Below are positions 26,023 through 35,644 of a stretch of DNA of 64,000 bases, piece after piece. Every line of letters starts with the position of its first letter. Position 1 is the stretch's first letter. The notes under the pieces were generated by a model. It did no database searches and was not told the DNA's origin. It saw nothing but the letters and a program-made list of their open reading frames with translations. Source of the DNA: Trichothermofontia sichuanensis B231 (lineage in GTDB: Bacteria > Cyanobacteriota > Cyanobacteriia > B231); contig NZ_CP110848.1 in the NCBI RefSeq assembly GCF_026240635.1, positions 870,501-934,500 of the forward strand, written 5' to 3'. The position numbers and the translations under genes are program-made.

Positions 26023-26738
26023 TGTTTTTGAAAGATTGTCAATAGCACTGGGCCAATCAAGGAGTGATGGCCAATACAAGTTAAATGTGCTTGCTGTCCC
26101 AAGGCTTCCCGTGCCGATCGCGAATAGAACCGCAAGCCCCCTGGGGAAACGGCGATTGCCTGCCGACAGCCCGTCAGAAACGTGGTGGTGTAGTCCACCA
26201 GATAAAATCGTCCTCCCGGTTGCAGCACTCGATACACTTCACCCATCACCGCTTGGGGATCGGGATAATGCAGGAAACTAATTGTGCTGAAAGCAGCATT
26301 GAAGAAATTATCTCCAAAGGGAATTGCGTCACTGCGGCCCTGCTTGAAGATCAGGCGGGGATGGTGCTGATTACTCCGGCGGGCCTGTTGCAGCATCACA
26401 GGCGCAAGGTCAAGCCCATACCCCCGTAAATCAGGATAGCGGGCCGCGAGGCGATTCAGTAACCGTCCCGTTCCACAGCCAATATCCAGGACAATGGCTG
26501 CTTCTGGGAGTTGCACGTATTCCAGTAGCCGTTGGTGAACGGCCTGATAGAACACCGATGGCAAGAGCCAATCATAGGTCAAAGCCCAGCGATCGAAAAA
26601 ACGGGCCTTACGATCGAACACCGTTTCGGGGTCATAGGGGGCACGGCACCCCGACGCAAAGGGTTGGCAGACAGTCATTGATAACCGGTTTATAGCTGAG
26701 GAGAGGCAGTTGGCGAATGAGGACTGCCGGTTGTCCAA
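25977..26738 (-). CDS. SAM-dependent methyltransferase, MITE-extended C-terminus
   Basis: A 253-residue class-I methyltransferase. SAM-binding motif I is VLDIGCGTGRLLNRLA near 87-102, motif II-like YGLDLAPVMLQQAR follows, and the post-motif GRFYLVDYTTTFL is like that of UbiE-type enzymes. The substrate is unknown. The final residues ALLSLWWGRYAPPP and the stop at 25977 are encoded by the mobile element; removing the insertion restores an end at QKQSTLG-stop. The N-terminal 30 residues are uncertain. Confidence 0.8.
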   Translation of the reverse strand: MDNRQSSFANCLSSAINRLSMTVCQPFASGCRAPYDPETVFDRKARFFDRWALTYDWLLPSVFYQAVHQRLLEYVQLPEAAIVLDIGCGTGRLLNRLAARYPDLRGYGLDLAPVMLQQARRSNQHHPRLIFKQGRSDAIPFGDNFFNAAFSTISFLHYPDPQAVMGEVYRVLQPGGRFYLVDYTTTFLTGCRQAIAVSPGGLRFYSRSAREALGQQAHLTCIGHHSLIGPVLLTIFQKQALLSLWWGRYAPPP

Positions 26739-26855
26739 CGGGTATGTTTCCCATTGTAACGCTTCCCGATTCTCCTGCGGAGACGCTACGCGAACGGGGC
26801 TAGCAGGCGGGGGGAGTGTGATAGGTTTGAGATCAGTTTTGAATTTTGAGTTTTG

Positions 26856-27539
26856 ATGCGTTGTGAATTGTCCCCGGTTCTCCTGACCCTACTGCAATTG
26901 GCCAGCCCTGCGTTGCCCGTGGGGGCGTTTAGCTATTCCGAGGGGTTAGAGGCCCTAGTCAGCCGGGGGGTCATCACGGATGAGAACACCCTGGCACACT
27001 GGCTAACCCAGGAGTTGCAGTATGGGGCCATTCGGGTAGATGGGGCAGTGTTGCTCCGAAGTTACCAGGCGTTCTGTGAACAGGATCAAGCTCAACTCGT
27101 GCGTTGGAACCAATGGCTGTCGGCAACGCGGGACTGTGAAGAACTCCGACAACAAAACTGGCAAATGGGCTGGGCGTTGGCACGGTTATTACCGGAACTA
27201 TACCCATCCCTCGCACCCTGGTTAGCAGCCTGTCAGCCCAACTGTAACTTTGCGGTGGCCTTTGGGTTGGCAGCAGCCCAAGCGCAAATTCCGTCAGAAA
27301 TGGCGATCGCAGCCTATTTGCATAGTTGGAGTACGAATTTAATCAATGCGGGCATTAAGCTGATCCCATTGGGACAAACGATCGGGCAAGTATTGTTACT
27401 ACGTCTGCAAACCTCAATTCTAGAAGCGACAACAACCATTCTGACCCTGCAGGAGGAGGATCTCGATAGTTGTAACTGGGGTCTGTCCCTAGCCAGTATG
27501 CAACACCAAAACCAATATAGCCGCCTCTTTCGTAGTTGA
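26856..27539 (+). CDS. ureF: Urease accessory protein UreF
   Basis: A 227-residue all-helical protein with the UreF signature [21 protein letters not shown] near the N-terminus and the conserved [18 protein letters not shown]-terminus. UreF works with UreD/UreH and UreG to load Ni and CO2 into the urease active site. No other ure genes are in the window, although a separate ureF locus is not rare in cyanobacteria. The ATG at 26856 directly follows an alternative TTG. Confidence 0.92.
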   Translation: MRCELSPVLLTLLQLASPALPVGAFSYSEGLEALVSRGVITDENTLAHWLTQELQYGAIRVDGAVLLRSYQAFCEQDQAQLVRWNQWLSATRDCEELRQQNWQMGWALARLLPELYPSLAPWLAACQPNCNFAVAFGLAAAQAQIPSEMAIAAYLHSWSTNLINAGIKLIPLGQTIGQVLLLRLQTSILEATTTILTLQEEDLDSCNWGLSLASMQHQNQYSRLFRS

Positions 27540-27564
27540 GAGAACAGAGAACAAAGAACAGAGG

Positions 27565-27671
27565 TATGGTCAATTCAAATAAGAACGATACAAATTTTTA
27601 CGCCTCTCTCCCGCTCTGGGAGAGAGGCTGGGGGTGAGGGCGCTGTTTCAGTCTAAATTGCAATGACTATA
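27565..27671. repeat. Full-length B repeat
   Basis: TATGGTCAATTC to GCAATGACTATA, 107 bp, same hairpin body as 9404. It lies between ureF and the convergent DUF2854 gene. Confidence 0.85.
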
Positions 27672-27761
27672 TCACTCAGTTGCCCTCACTTCTCACTTCT
27701 CTATCCTCACTCCTAAATGTCTTCTCCCACCAAAAGCGAGGTGAAGGGAGTTCGAGCTTTG

Positions 27762-28325
27762 TCAGTCAGTCAGGGTTTCTGGGGTTGCAATGAGACTGAG
27801 TTCAATGCGATCGCTGGCCAGTTGGCTCACTGCCACCCGCACTCCTGCCCCGAAAAAACTGTCCATCTTCTCCTGCTTCTGTTGCCAGGTGGCCAGAGGA
27901 ATGGCCGGTGAGTCAAACTCCAGGATCAGGGCATAGGCATGATCGATCGCCGCTTCCCGCATCCCCGTCACCACAGGCCGTACCTCATCCGAGGGACTGA
28001 GGCCAAGATAGGCTAAGGCTTGCTCAAAATGGGCCTTTTGACCATAGCGATAGCGATCAAGATCTGCGCGCACCTGCTGTTGGATCGCCGTTGCCTGTTG
28101 CTGCCGCAAAGCCAACACCTCCGGTGAAGTGGGTTGCGTAAACGGAACTGGCTTGAGTTCTGAGGACTTCAGGGCCAGCCCCCCCAGCAAGAGCGGAAAC
28201 CCATAGAAAAACCCTACTAAGTTCAGTGTGGCATTATCTAGCACAAAGTAGGCAATAAATCCGATGAGGGTTAGCGTTCCACCTACCCAGAGGCCCAGGC
28301 TACCGAGAGAAATTTTGCGAAACAT
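27762..28325 (-). CDS. DUF2854 membrane protein
   Basis: A 187-residue protein with two N-terminal transmembrane helices (LGLWVGGTLTLIGFIAYFVL; LNLVGFFYGFPLLLGGLAL) and a soluble domain rich in Gln and Arg, ending in a beta-rich region. This matches the DUF2854 family of cyanobacterial and plastid thylakoid proteins, of unknown function. It is the third gene of a minus-strand run rsfS-ycf36-DUF2854. Confidence 0.75.
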   Translation of the reverse strand: MFRKISLGSLGLWVGGTLTLIGFIAYFVLDNATLNLVGFFYGFPLLLGGLALKSSELKPVPFTQPTSPEVLALRQQQATAIQQQVRADLDRYRYGQKAHFEQALAYLGLSPSDEVRPVVTGMREAAIDHAYALILEFDSPAIPLATWQQKQEKMDSFFGAGVRVAVSQLASDRIELSLIATPETLTD

Positions 28326-28360
28326 TAGGAAACAGGATATTCGAGAATAAATCGTTGTAC

Positions 28361-28879
28361 TCAGTCTAAGCTAGCCCCGAGCCACCAAAGACCCACCCCG
28401 ATCGCCCACAGCCCCCCCAAACCGACAAAAGTCCATTGCAATCGCCCCAGGAGCGGATCAATCTGGTAGGTTACCACCAGGCGATCGCGATCGCGCATGG
28501 CGGTTGGCTTGGGCCAGAGTTGGCCATCGTACCAGCCCGACTCCTCATAGGAAATCTGCTCACTGGCAAGGCGATCGCGCACATATTTCCACCCTAGGTA
28601 GAGATGGGTCAACGCCAGCACCAGGGGAACACTGGCCCCGCCCGCCCCACTCAGGCAAAACTGCAACGGATATTTAGCGATCGGAAAACTCGCCGCTGCC
28701 ACCGGGCCGGCAATCAGCCAACTTAGCCCCCACAGGCAGATGGCAATCCCCAAGTAATGGGGCCAAGGCCGGGTCGCCCAGCGGAAAAACCAGGATTCCC
28801 GCAGGTGCTCATATTCGTTCAGGGGCTGTTGCTCAACCGGAACCGGGCAGGCTGATGAGAGGGGGGATGGCCTATCCAT
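28361..28879 (-). CDS. Ycf36/CGLD27-family protein (DUF1230)
   Basis: A 172-residue membrane protein. The conserved N-terminal segment CPVPVEQQPLNEYEHLRESW identifies the Ycf36/CGLD27 family present in cyanobacteria and chloroplasts. Two or three transmembrane helices follow (LGIAICLWGLSWLIAGPVAA; C-terminal GLGGLWAIGVGLWWLGA). Function is not firmly known; the algal homologue has been implicated in iron-limited photosynthesis. The ATG at 28879 is chosen; an in-frame TTG at 28909 nearly touches the rsfS stop. Probable operon with rsfS. Confidence 0.8.
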   Translation of the reverse strand: MDRPSPLSSACPVPVEQQPLNEYEHLRESWFFRWATRPWPHYLGIAICLWGLSWLIAGPVAAASFPIAKYPLQFCLSGAGGASVPLVLALTHLYLGWKYVRDRLASEQISYEESGWYDGQLWPKPTAMRDRDRLVVTYQIDPLLGRLQWTFVGLGGLWAIGVGLWWLGASLD

Positions 28880-28911
28880 GCGCTCAGCAAACACTCTGGA
28901 GACAATCAACC

Positions 28912-29367
28912 CTAGGATAACGAGGCGGGCTGGGGGCTGGCTAGGTCAACGTTGGGCAACGGTACCCGTTTGGCATGGCCCCAGAACGATTCAATGTCAT
29001 AAAACGCCCGCTGCTGGGGTAGGAATAAGTGGGTGACCACATCGCCGTAGTCTTGTAGAATCCACCCCCCCTCGGCCTGCCCCTCCACATTGCGCGGCAA
29101 CCGCTGCCAGGTCGCTTCTACCCGTTCCGTAATTGAGCGCGCGATCGCCCGCAGTTGCGCACTGGAAAACCCGGTAACAATCACAAAATAATCCGCTAAA
29201 TAGGACACCTCGACCACATCAAGTACCACGATATCCGCCCCCTTGCGTTCATCGGCTGCCGCTACGATCGTCAACACTAGAGAGAAACTGTCTACCGGCT
29301 CAGGGGCATTGACTAGGCCCGCGGGTGGGCGCGATGTCGTCAGGATGGGGTTGGTGTCATCTAGCAT
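28912..29367 (-). CDS. rsfS: Ribosomal silencing factor RsfS
   Basis: A 151-residue protein with the RsfS (Iojap) core: KGADIVVLDVVEVSYLADYFVIVTG, SSAQLRAIARSI and EGWILQDYGDVVTHLF-type segments. It binds uL14 and blocks 50S-30S joining under starvation. The ATG at 29367 has GAGGAAG eight bases upstream. It is the first gene of a likely rsfS-ycf36-DUF2854 operon. Confidence 0.92.
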   Translation of the reverse strand: MLDDTNPILTTSRPPAGLVNAPEPVDSFSLVLTIVAAADERKGADIVVLDVVEVSYLADYFVIVTGFSSAQLRAIARSITERVEATWQRLPRNVEGQAEGGWILQDYGDVVTHLFLPQQRAFYDIESFWGHAKRVPLPNVDLASPQPASLS

Positions 29368-29838
29368 CAAGTTAATCTTCCTCGCTGGCAGCTATAAGCA
29401 ACTATCTATAATTAATTTAAGTTTAGATATCAAATTAGGTTCCAAACAATTCTCAACCTGCTGCAAGCGGCTGTTGGAACCATGATAGATCATCTCCGTG
29501 GCAGATTCCTGGAAGACCTGGGGCTGGCGCAGAAGCCCCTGGCGGAAGGGATACAAAACTTCAGCATTTGGGGGATAGGGAATCAGTAAAATCTCGGAAA
29601 TTCCCAAAAATCTCCCAGCATTCGCCTAAAAATCTTGTAGATCTAGAAGGAGACGCCCCCGATCGTAACGGGTCTCCGTTGCTTCTGTGACTGCGGAGGC
29701 ATGATGGTACCCATGACGGGATAAAAGGTTCCTGCCTCAAGCCTTCCCGATTATCGTCTGACCTGCTCACCAGGTGATGGTATTCTCCCGGTCTTGCCCC
29801 CGTTCACTCCGGTCAGTTTGACGTTTCCGCCTTTTCCC
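29368..29838. other. 471-bp intergenic region
   Basis: Divergent promoters for rsfS and the photoreceptor kinase are expected here. A 71-codon minus-strand frame at 29392-29607 contains the phrase ATEMIYHGSNSRLQQVE and may be a small or relic gene, but I cannot support it. No repeat of the B or C type is present. Confidence 0.35.
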
Positions 29839-32610
29839 ATGACTTTGGACTCACCATCGCCGCTCCTTCCCCTCCCCGCGCAAACTGGGACCGCGCAAGA
29901 TTGGACCAGTTGGCTCGATCGGTCCCCTCCCCAGGCCCCCCCCGACCTACCCCTGAGTGCTGCCATTGCCCAGTTACAAGCGATTCAGGACAGTCAACGC
30001 CAGGGCAATCATTGGCAAGTGGAAGATCCCTGTCTGCTGGCTAACTCCCCGTTACCACCGGTGAGCCATTGCCTCTTGGTACTCGATCAAACCCGCTTAG
30101 TGGGGGTGTTTCGCGAGCGCGATGTCGTGCGCTGGGTCGCCAGTGGCCAACCCCTGACCGATCTGACCCTAGCTGACGTGATTGAGCAGCCCCCCCAGGT
30201 GTATGTTCACGCCCATCCGACTCAACCCTTAGATGCCTTGAGCCTTTTCGCCCGGATGCAATGCTATCGGTTGTCGGAACTACCTGTCGTGACCCCCACG
30301 GGTGAGGTGCTGGGCGTTGCCACGGCTCAGCACCTGTGTACCCTGCTAGCCCAACCCCATATTCCTGAATTGTGCCAGATCCATCAGCAGGAGTTGGAAA
30401 AGGTCCTATGGCGCTATCGGCAGGCAGTCGATTGTTCCAGCGACGCGATCGTCATTACCGACCCGCAGGGAACGCATCTCTACCAAAATCTGGCCTTTTC
30501 CCAGTTGTATGAATGTCAGACACCGACGGAGTTTAATGCACGGGGGGGAATTTGGGCGGTGTTCAAAGATCCGGAGGTCGCCACGGAGATTTTCCAGACC
30601 TTGCGCAATGGGAACTGCTGGGTCGGCGAACTGGAACAGCAAACCCATACGGGGCGTACTCTCCACGTGTTACTGCGGGCTGACACTATCCATGACCCCA
30701 GTGGCCGCATCATTGGCCTGTTGGGCATTGTCACCGATATTAGCGATCGCCGCAGTGGTCTGGCCATGCAGGAAGCAAACCAGGCCCTCGAACTGACCCT
30801 GCGACAACAAACCCAGGAACTGCAACGCCTCAATAAACGCCTGCAAAAGGAAATCCAGGAGCGCCGCCATACGGAGGAAGTCTTGCGGGCCAGTTGGCGT
30901 AAACATCGCACCGTCATTGACAGCCTCAAAACCGTCGTGTTCCAACGGGATTTAGAGGGGCGTTGGACCTTCCTCAATCCGGCTTGGACAACCATCATGG
31001 GGTACTCGGTGGCCGAGACCTTGGGAACGTGCTTCCTCGACTATCTAGATCCAGCGGCACGGGAGGAAAAGTGGTCCCAATTTCAGGCCGTTCTCCAGGG
31101 CAAAGCGGTGCTTTCGCGGGTTCCCGTCCGCTATCGCAACAAGCAGGGGCAGTTGCGCTGGTTGGAGGTGTCTGCCAGTGCCATGCGAGGACCACAGGGG
31201 CGCATTATTGGGGTTTCCGGCACCCTGGATGACATTACCGAGCAGCGGCAAGCTGAACTGGATCTTGTCCAACAGGTGGAGCGGGGGCAGCTCTTAGCGA
31301 CGATCGCCCAGCGGATTCGGCAATCGCTACGGCTAGAGGAAACCCTCACAACTGCCGTAACCGAAGTCCAACATTTTCTCAAGACCGATCGCGTTGTCAT
31401 CTATCGCTTCCATCCGGATTGGAGTGGGGCGGTGATCGTCGAGTCGGCAGAACCGGGTTGGCAACCCCTCCTGGGCAGGTTCATGCAAGATAACTGTTTT
31501 AAGACCGATTACGTCCAGCAATATCAACAGGGGCGCATCCGGACGATCGACGATATCTACGCTAGTGACCTTCAGCCCTGCCACATCGAAATGCTGGCCA
31601 GTCTGCAGGTGCGGGCTAACCTGGTGGTGCCGTTGCTCTTGGGGGAGGAACTCTGGGGACTATTGATTGCTCAACATTGTTCGGCCCCGCGCCAGTGGCA
31701 ACCCTGGGAAATTGATATCCTAGAAAAACTCGCCGTTCAGATCGGCATTGCCATTCAACAGGCTGATCTGTATGCCAAGCTGGAGGTGGAACTGGTGGAG
31801 CGCAAGCAGGCGGAGGCAGAAGTGCTCCGGGCGCTGGCGAAGGAGAAGGAACTGAGTGAGCTAAAATCGCGGTTCATTTGCACGGCTTCCCATGAATTTC
31901 GCACACCATTGGCGACGATTTTTGCCTGTAGTGATTTACTCAAGCGGTTTGGTCACAGGTTAACTGAGGAGAAAAAAATTGAGCGATTGGATAAAATTCA
32001 ACGGGAGGTAAAACATCTAACCAACTTAATTGAAGACATTCTGCTGTTGGGTAAAGTGGAGGCCGGTCGAGTCGAGTTTAAACCGGCCCCGCTAGAACTG
32101 ATCCAATTTTGTCAGTCCTTATTTGAAGAATTGACTCTGGTTACCGAAAACCATCAGCTTGTGTTTGTTTATCCAGAAGGATTGGTACAACGGCCATCAG
32201 CTATTTCCCCTACCCCTAGCTCGGATGCTCCCCCTGCCGATCGTCCTGAGTTTTGGGTTGAAATGGACGAAAAACTTCTGCGGCAAATGCTGACCAACCT
32301 GCTCACCAACGCGGTAAAATATTCCCCCGATGGTGGAACGGTGACGTTGTCGCTTACCTGGGATAACGATCAGGTTACGTTTCAGGTCCAGGATGAGGGA
32401 ATTGGGATTTCGCCGGAAGATCAGGCCCATCTGTTTGCGGAGTTCTACCGCGCCAGTAATGTTAGTAATCTCCCTGGAACCGGGCTGGGGTTAGTGATCG
32501 TGAAAAGTGCCGTTGATCTCCATCAAGGAACGATTCAGGTTGCCAGTCAGGTAGGAGTCGGGACTACATTTACGATTCAGTTACCCATTCGTCCTAAAAA
32601 TTCGCAATAG
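29839..32610 (+). CDS. CBS-PAS-PAS-cyanobacteriochrome (DXCF) histidine kinase
   Basis: A 923-residue cytosolic kinase. A CBS pair lies at about 70-170 (LLVLDQTRLVGVFRERDVV; ELPVVTPTGEVLGVATA), PAS/PAC 1 at about 190-305, a coiled coil near 315-350, PAS/PAC 2 at about 355-470 and GAF at about 490-645. A HisKA domain (His685 in TASHEFRTPL) and HATPase (N box near 820, DEGIGIS, GTGLGLVIVK) complete it. The GAF has DNCF with Cys553 and PCHIEML with Cys581, 28 residues apart, the spacing of DXCF cyanobacteriochromes; these bind phycoviolobilin or PCB through two thioethers and sense blue/green light. The next gene is a REC-GGDEF-EAL regulator, the likely partner. The ATG at 29839 is preferred over TTG at 29794. 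Confidence 0.85.
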   Translation: MTLDSPSPLLPLPAQTGTAQDWTSWLDRSPPQAPPDLPLSAAIAQLQAIQDSQRQGNHWQVEDPCLLANSPLPPVSHCLLVLDQTRLVGVFRERDVVRWVASGQPLTDLTLADVIEQPPQVYVHAHPTQPLDALSLFARMQCYRLSELPVVTPTGEVLGVATAQHLCTLLAQPHIPELCQIHQQELEKVLWRYRQAVDCSSDAIVITDPQGTHLYQNLAFSQLYECQTPTEFNARGGIWAVFKDPEVATEIFQTLRNGNCWVGELEQQTHTGRTLHVLLRADTIHDPSGRIIGLLGIVTDISDRRSGLAMQEANQALELTLRQQTQELQRLNKRLQKEIQERRHTEEVLRASWRKHRTVIDSLKTVVFQRDLEGRWTFLNPAWTTIMGYSVAETLGTCFLDYLDPAAREEKWSQFQAVLQGKAVLSRVPVRYRNKQGQLRWLEVSASAMRGPQGRIIGVSGTLDDITEQRQAELDLVQQVERGQLLATIAQRIRQSLRLEETLTTAVTEVQHFLKTDRVVIYRFHPDWSGAVIVESAEPGWQPLLGRFMQDNCFKTDYVQQYQQGRIRTIDDIYASDLQPCHIEMLASLQVRANLVVPLLLGEELWGLLIAQHCSAPRQWQPWEIDILEKLAVQIGIAIQQADLYAKLEVELVERKQAEAEVLRALAKEKELSELKSRFICTASHEFRTPLATIFACSDLLKRFGHRLTEEKKIERLDKIQREVKHLTNLIEDILLLGKVEAGRVEFKPAPLELIQFCQSLFEELTLVTENHQLVFVYPEGLVQRPSAISPTPSSDAPPADRPEFWVEMDEKLLRQMLTNLLTNAVKYSPDGGTVTLSLTWDNDQVTFQVQDEGIGISPEDQAHLFAEFYRASNVSNLPGTGLGLVIVKSAVDLHQGTIQVASQVGVGTTFTIQLPIRPKNSQ

Positions 32611-32702
32611 CTCGCTCTGAGGTTATCTATGTCTATTTGCTATGGTTATTGCTTGTCATTACTGATTGGCTATGTATCGTCTCTAGGTATCTGGAATTGA
32701 GT

Positions 32703-34439
32703 ATGAAAACGATTTTGGTTATTGAAGATGTGCGATCGCTGCGAGAGGAAATTGTGACTATCCTTGAGTGTTTGGAGTATAAACCGATCGCAGCGGCAGA
32801 TGGAAAGCAGGGCATTGAACTGGCGCGACTGCATTTACCTGATCTGATCCTTTGTGACATCATGATGCCGGAGATGGACGGCTATGAAGTCTTCCAGGTG
32901 TTGAGCCAGGATCCAGAAACGGCTCACATTCCCTTTATTTTCCTGAGTGCTAAGGCGGATAAATCGGATGTCCGTCGGGGGATGAATCTGGGGGCTGATG
33001 ATTATTTAACTAAACCCTTTACCAGTGAAGAATTGGGAGAGGCGATCGCGGCCCGGTTGGCGAAACAGGAAGCCATTACCCAACCCTACATTGACGAAAT
33101 GAAACGGGCAACCTATAGTCTGCAACAATTAGCTTTTCGGGACCCGTTAACGAATCTGCCTAACCGTATTCTGCTTCGGCACGAACTGCACGAAAGCCTC
33201 CAGCAAGCCCGTCAACGTCAGACCCTACTGGCCGTGGTCTGCCTCCACGTTAATTATTTCAATGTGATTAACACTAATTTGGGCTATGTAGCGGGGGATC
33301 AGATCTTGCAATTGATCGCCCAGCGCTTGCAGGATTGCTTAGGTCCCAACGATAGGGTGGCGCGGCTGAGTGGTGTGGAATTCTGCCTGTTATTGACGGG
33401 GCGATCGCACCGGGAAGAAGTGGAGCAATGGATACACACCCTGCTGGAAATTCTGGCGGAAGCGTACACGGTTGCCGATCAAACGGTCCGGATGCAGTTT
33501 AGTATTGGCATTGCCCTCTATCCCCAGGATGGTCAGGGAGGGGATGTATTGCTCAGTCATGCAGATCTGGCCATGCGATCAGCCAAAAAGCGAGGCCAAA
33601 CCCACTATCAGTTTTACAACCCAGAACAAGACGCCGGAAATACCGAACGCCAGCGATTGATCATGGACCTGGATACAGCCTGCGATCGCGGTCAATTTCA
33701 ACTGTATTACCAGCCCTTGGTCAACCTGATTACCCGCCGCATTATCGGGGCAGAGGCTCTGCTGCGCTGGCACCATCCAGAGCTGGGTCTGATTTCACCC
33801 GATGTTTTTATCCCCCTTGCTGAGGAAACGGGCGCGATCGTCAAAATTGGCCAGTGGGTTTTGGAAACCGCTTGCCTTCAGGTACAAGCTTGGCAATCGA
33901 CCAGTCTGCTGCCGCTGCGGGTTTCGGTGAACCTGTCGGCCCGACAACTGCAACAAGCGGATTTAGTAACGACAATTATGCAGGTGTTAACCGCCACTAA
34001 CACGACTCCAGAACTCCTAACCCTGGAAGTGACTGAAACGGGGATTATTGATAACTTGGAGGCCAGCATTGAAACTTTATCAACCTTGCGTTCAAAAGGC
34101 ATTCAAATTGCCTTGGACGACTTTGGTACCGGCTATTCTTCCTTGAACTATCTGAGCCGTTTACCCCTAGATGCAGTTAAGATCGATCGCACCTTTGTTG
34201 GGCGCATTCAGGAAGGGTCACGGGATGCCACGATCGTCACCAGTATTATTGCCATTTCCCAAACCCTCAAGCTAAAAGTGATTGCCGAGGGGGTCGAGAC
34301 TGATGATCAGGTGCAATTCCTCCAGAAATATGGCTGCAATGCCATCCAGGGCTATTGGTACAGTCGGCCCCTGCCACCACCCGAGTTTGAGCGATTTTTG
34401 CAAAAATCCGTACAACAAGCTGACCTGAAGTTTTCCTAA
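32703..34439 (+). CDS. Response regulator with degenerate GGDEF and intact EAL domain
   Basis: A 578-residue protein. Receiver domain 1-120 with Asp52 in LILCDIMMPEMDG and Lys in LTKPF. The GGDEF-like domain, about 140-310, carries SGVEF in place of GGDEF, so diguanylate cyclase activity is unlikely. The EAL domain from about 325 has EALLRW (Glu351), NLSARQL, DDFGTGYSSL, KIDRTFV and AEGVET, the residues for Mg-dependent c-di-GMP hydrolysis. The probable output is light-controlled c-di-GMP breakdown, driven by the kinase 92 bp upstream. The ATG at 32703 begins the receiver precisely. The 3' end overlaps the convergent aroE stop. Confidence 0.88.
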   Translation: MKTILVIEDVRSLREEIVTILECLEYKPIAAADGKQGIELARLHLPDLILCDIMMPEMDGYEVFQVLSQDPETAHIPFIFLSAKADKSDVRRGMNLGADDYLTKPFTSEELGEAIAARLAKQEAITQPYIDEMKRATYSLQQLAFRDPLTNLPNRILLRHELHESLQQARQRQTLLAVVCLHVNYFNVINTNLGYVAGDQILQLIAQRLQDCLGPNDRVARLSGVEFCLLLTGRSHREEVEQWIHTLLEILAEAYTVADQTVRMQFSIGIALYPQDGQGGDVLLSHADLAMRSAKKRGQTHYQFYNPEQDAGNTERQRLIMDLDTACDRGQFQLYYQPLVNLITRRIIGAEALLRWHHPELGLISPDVFIPLAEETGAIVKIGQWVLETACLQVQAWQSTSLLPLRVSVNLSARQLQQADLVTTIMQVLTATNTTPELLTLEVTETGIIDNLEASIETLSTLRSKGIQIALDDFGTGYSSLNYLSRLPLDAVKIDRTFVGRIQEGSRDATIVTSIIAISQTLKLKVIAEGVETDDQVQFLQKYGCNAIQGYWYSRPLPPPEFERFLQKSVQQADLKFS

Positions 34440-35326
34440 GTTGCCAGTGCTTCCAGGAGGGCTTGACGCATGGTAGCTACTGGCACTGGGCCGTTTAACC
34501 ACTGTGCCAGAGCAACAGCCCCCTGCTGGACGAGCATTTCCAAACCCCCGATCGCGGTAGCCCCTTGCTGCTGGGCCTGTTGGAGAAATTGGGTTTGTTG
34601 GGGCGTATAAATCAGGTCGTAGACAATGGCAGTGGGTTGAATCCGAGCCGCGATCGCGGCGGTGAGGGGAGACTGATCCGGATGGGGCGTCATGCCGATC
34701 GGGGTCGTATTCACCAACAAATCCGCTTGCGCCACCAAATCGGGGAGTTCTTCCCAAAGATGCACCGTTAGGGGCAAGGACCAGGGGACTGCCTGCCAAC
34801 TTTGCTGAAACTGGGCGAGTTTTTCCGGATGCCGTCCTACCACTTGAATCGCCGCCACCCCCAACTGATAACAACCCGCCACAACTGCCCGTGCTGCGCC
34901 GCCATTGCCCAGGATGACCGCTCTGGTAGACGACCAATCCTGGGCATCGCGCTGCCAACCCTGGGGAGCGGAACCGTTGAGGGGAGCCAGAAACCCGGCC
35001 ACATCGGTATTCGTGCCACTCCAACCCGAACCATTCCACCAAACGGTATTCACAGCCCCCACGGCCTGTGCCAATTCCGTTACTTCCGACAGCAACGGCA
35101 CGATCGCCTGCTTATGGGGAATCGTGACACTAAACCCTTGCATCCCGATCGCCGCCAGTCCTCGTAGGGCCGTTTCCAGGTCCGCTGCCTTGACAGGCAG
35201 GGGAATGTAAACGTAATCCACCCCCAATTCGGCGATCGCGCGATTATGCATGACTGGCGAAAGCGAATGGCCAATGGGATCACCCATCACGCCCAGCAGT
35301 TTTGTGGTTCCCTTAATCAATAGCAT
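34436..35326 (-). CDS. aroE: Shikimate dehydrogenase
   Basis: A 296-residue enzyme. The substrate loop GDPIGHSLSPVMHNRAI, catalytic Lys in VTIPHKQAI, NTDVAGF and the glycine-rich NADP motif ILGNGGAARAVVAG are diagnostic. It reduces 3-dehydroshikimate to shikimate with NADPH in the aromatic amino-acid pathway. The ATG at 35326 fits the family start; the frame is open to 35440 but the added residues are not conserved. The stop overlaps that of the convergent EAL gene by 4 bp. Confidence 0.93.
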   Translation of the reverse strand: MLLIKGTTKLLGVMGDPIGHSLSPVMHNRAIAELGVDYVYIPLPVKAADLETALRGLAAIGMQGFSVTIPHKQAIVPLLSEVTELAQAVGAVNTVWWNGSGWSGTNTDVAGFLAPLNGSAPQGWQRDAQDWSSTRAVILGNGGAARAVVAGCYQLGVAAIQVVGRHPEKLAQFQQSWQAVPWSLPLTVHLWEELPDLVAQADLLVNTTPIGMTPHPDQSPLTAAIAARIQPTAIVYDLIYTPQQTQFLQQAQQQGATAIGGLEMLVQQGAVALAQWLNGPVPVATMRQALLEALAT

Positions 35327-35644
35327 CGGCCCCTCACCAATCAACACCCGACCAAACTGCTGTTTAATATACTTTGTGGTGATGGGGCATAGGGCGATCG
35401 GGTTGCCTCCCATTGCTACCCCGACACTGCTAGGACGCATCTCACTTGTGCGACCCTCACCCTAAATCCCTCTCCTGTTCTGGGAGAGGAACTTGCCAAT
35501 CTGGCTCCCCTTCGCCCTTTTGGAGAGAAGGGGTTGGGGGATGAGGGCTACCTGTTGCCCAACTGAGATGCTCCCCACTGCTACTCCTATTGACCTTTCA
35601 CAGTTTACTTTTCACGTTTCACTTTTTACTTTTTACTTTTCAAC
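35327..35644. other. 318-bp gap holding an E-type repeat
   Basis: A GC-rich imperfect inverted repeat at about 35452-35553 (ccctcaccctaaatccctct ... gagaaggggttgggggatga) occupies most of the gap. Next to deoC lies a run of tttac/ttttc units (35598-35640). Confidence 0.5.

Noticed and set aside
29392-29607. 71-codon minus-strand frame before the photoreceptor kinase
   Set aside because: Some coding-like phrases but no start context, homology or neighbours to support it.
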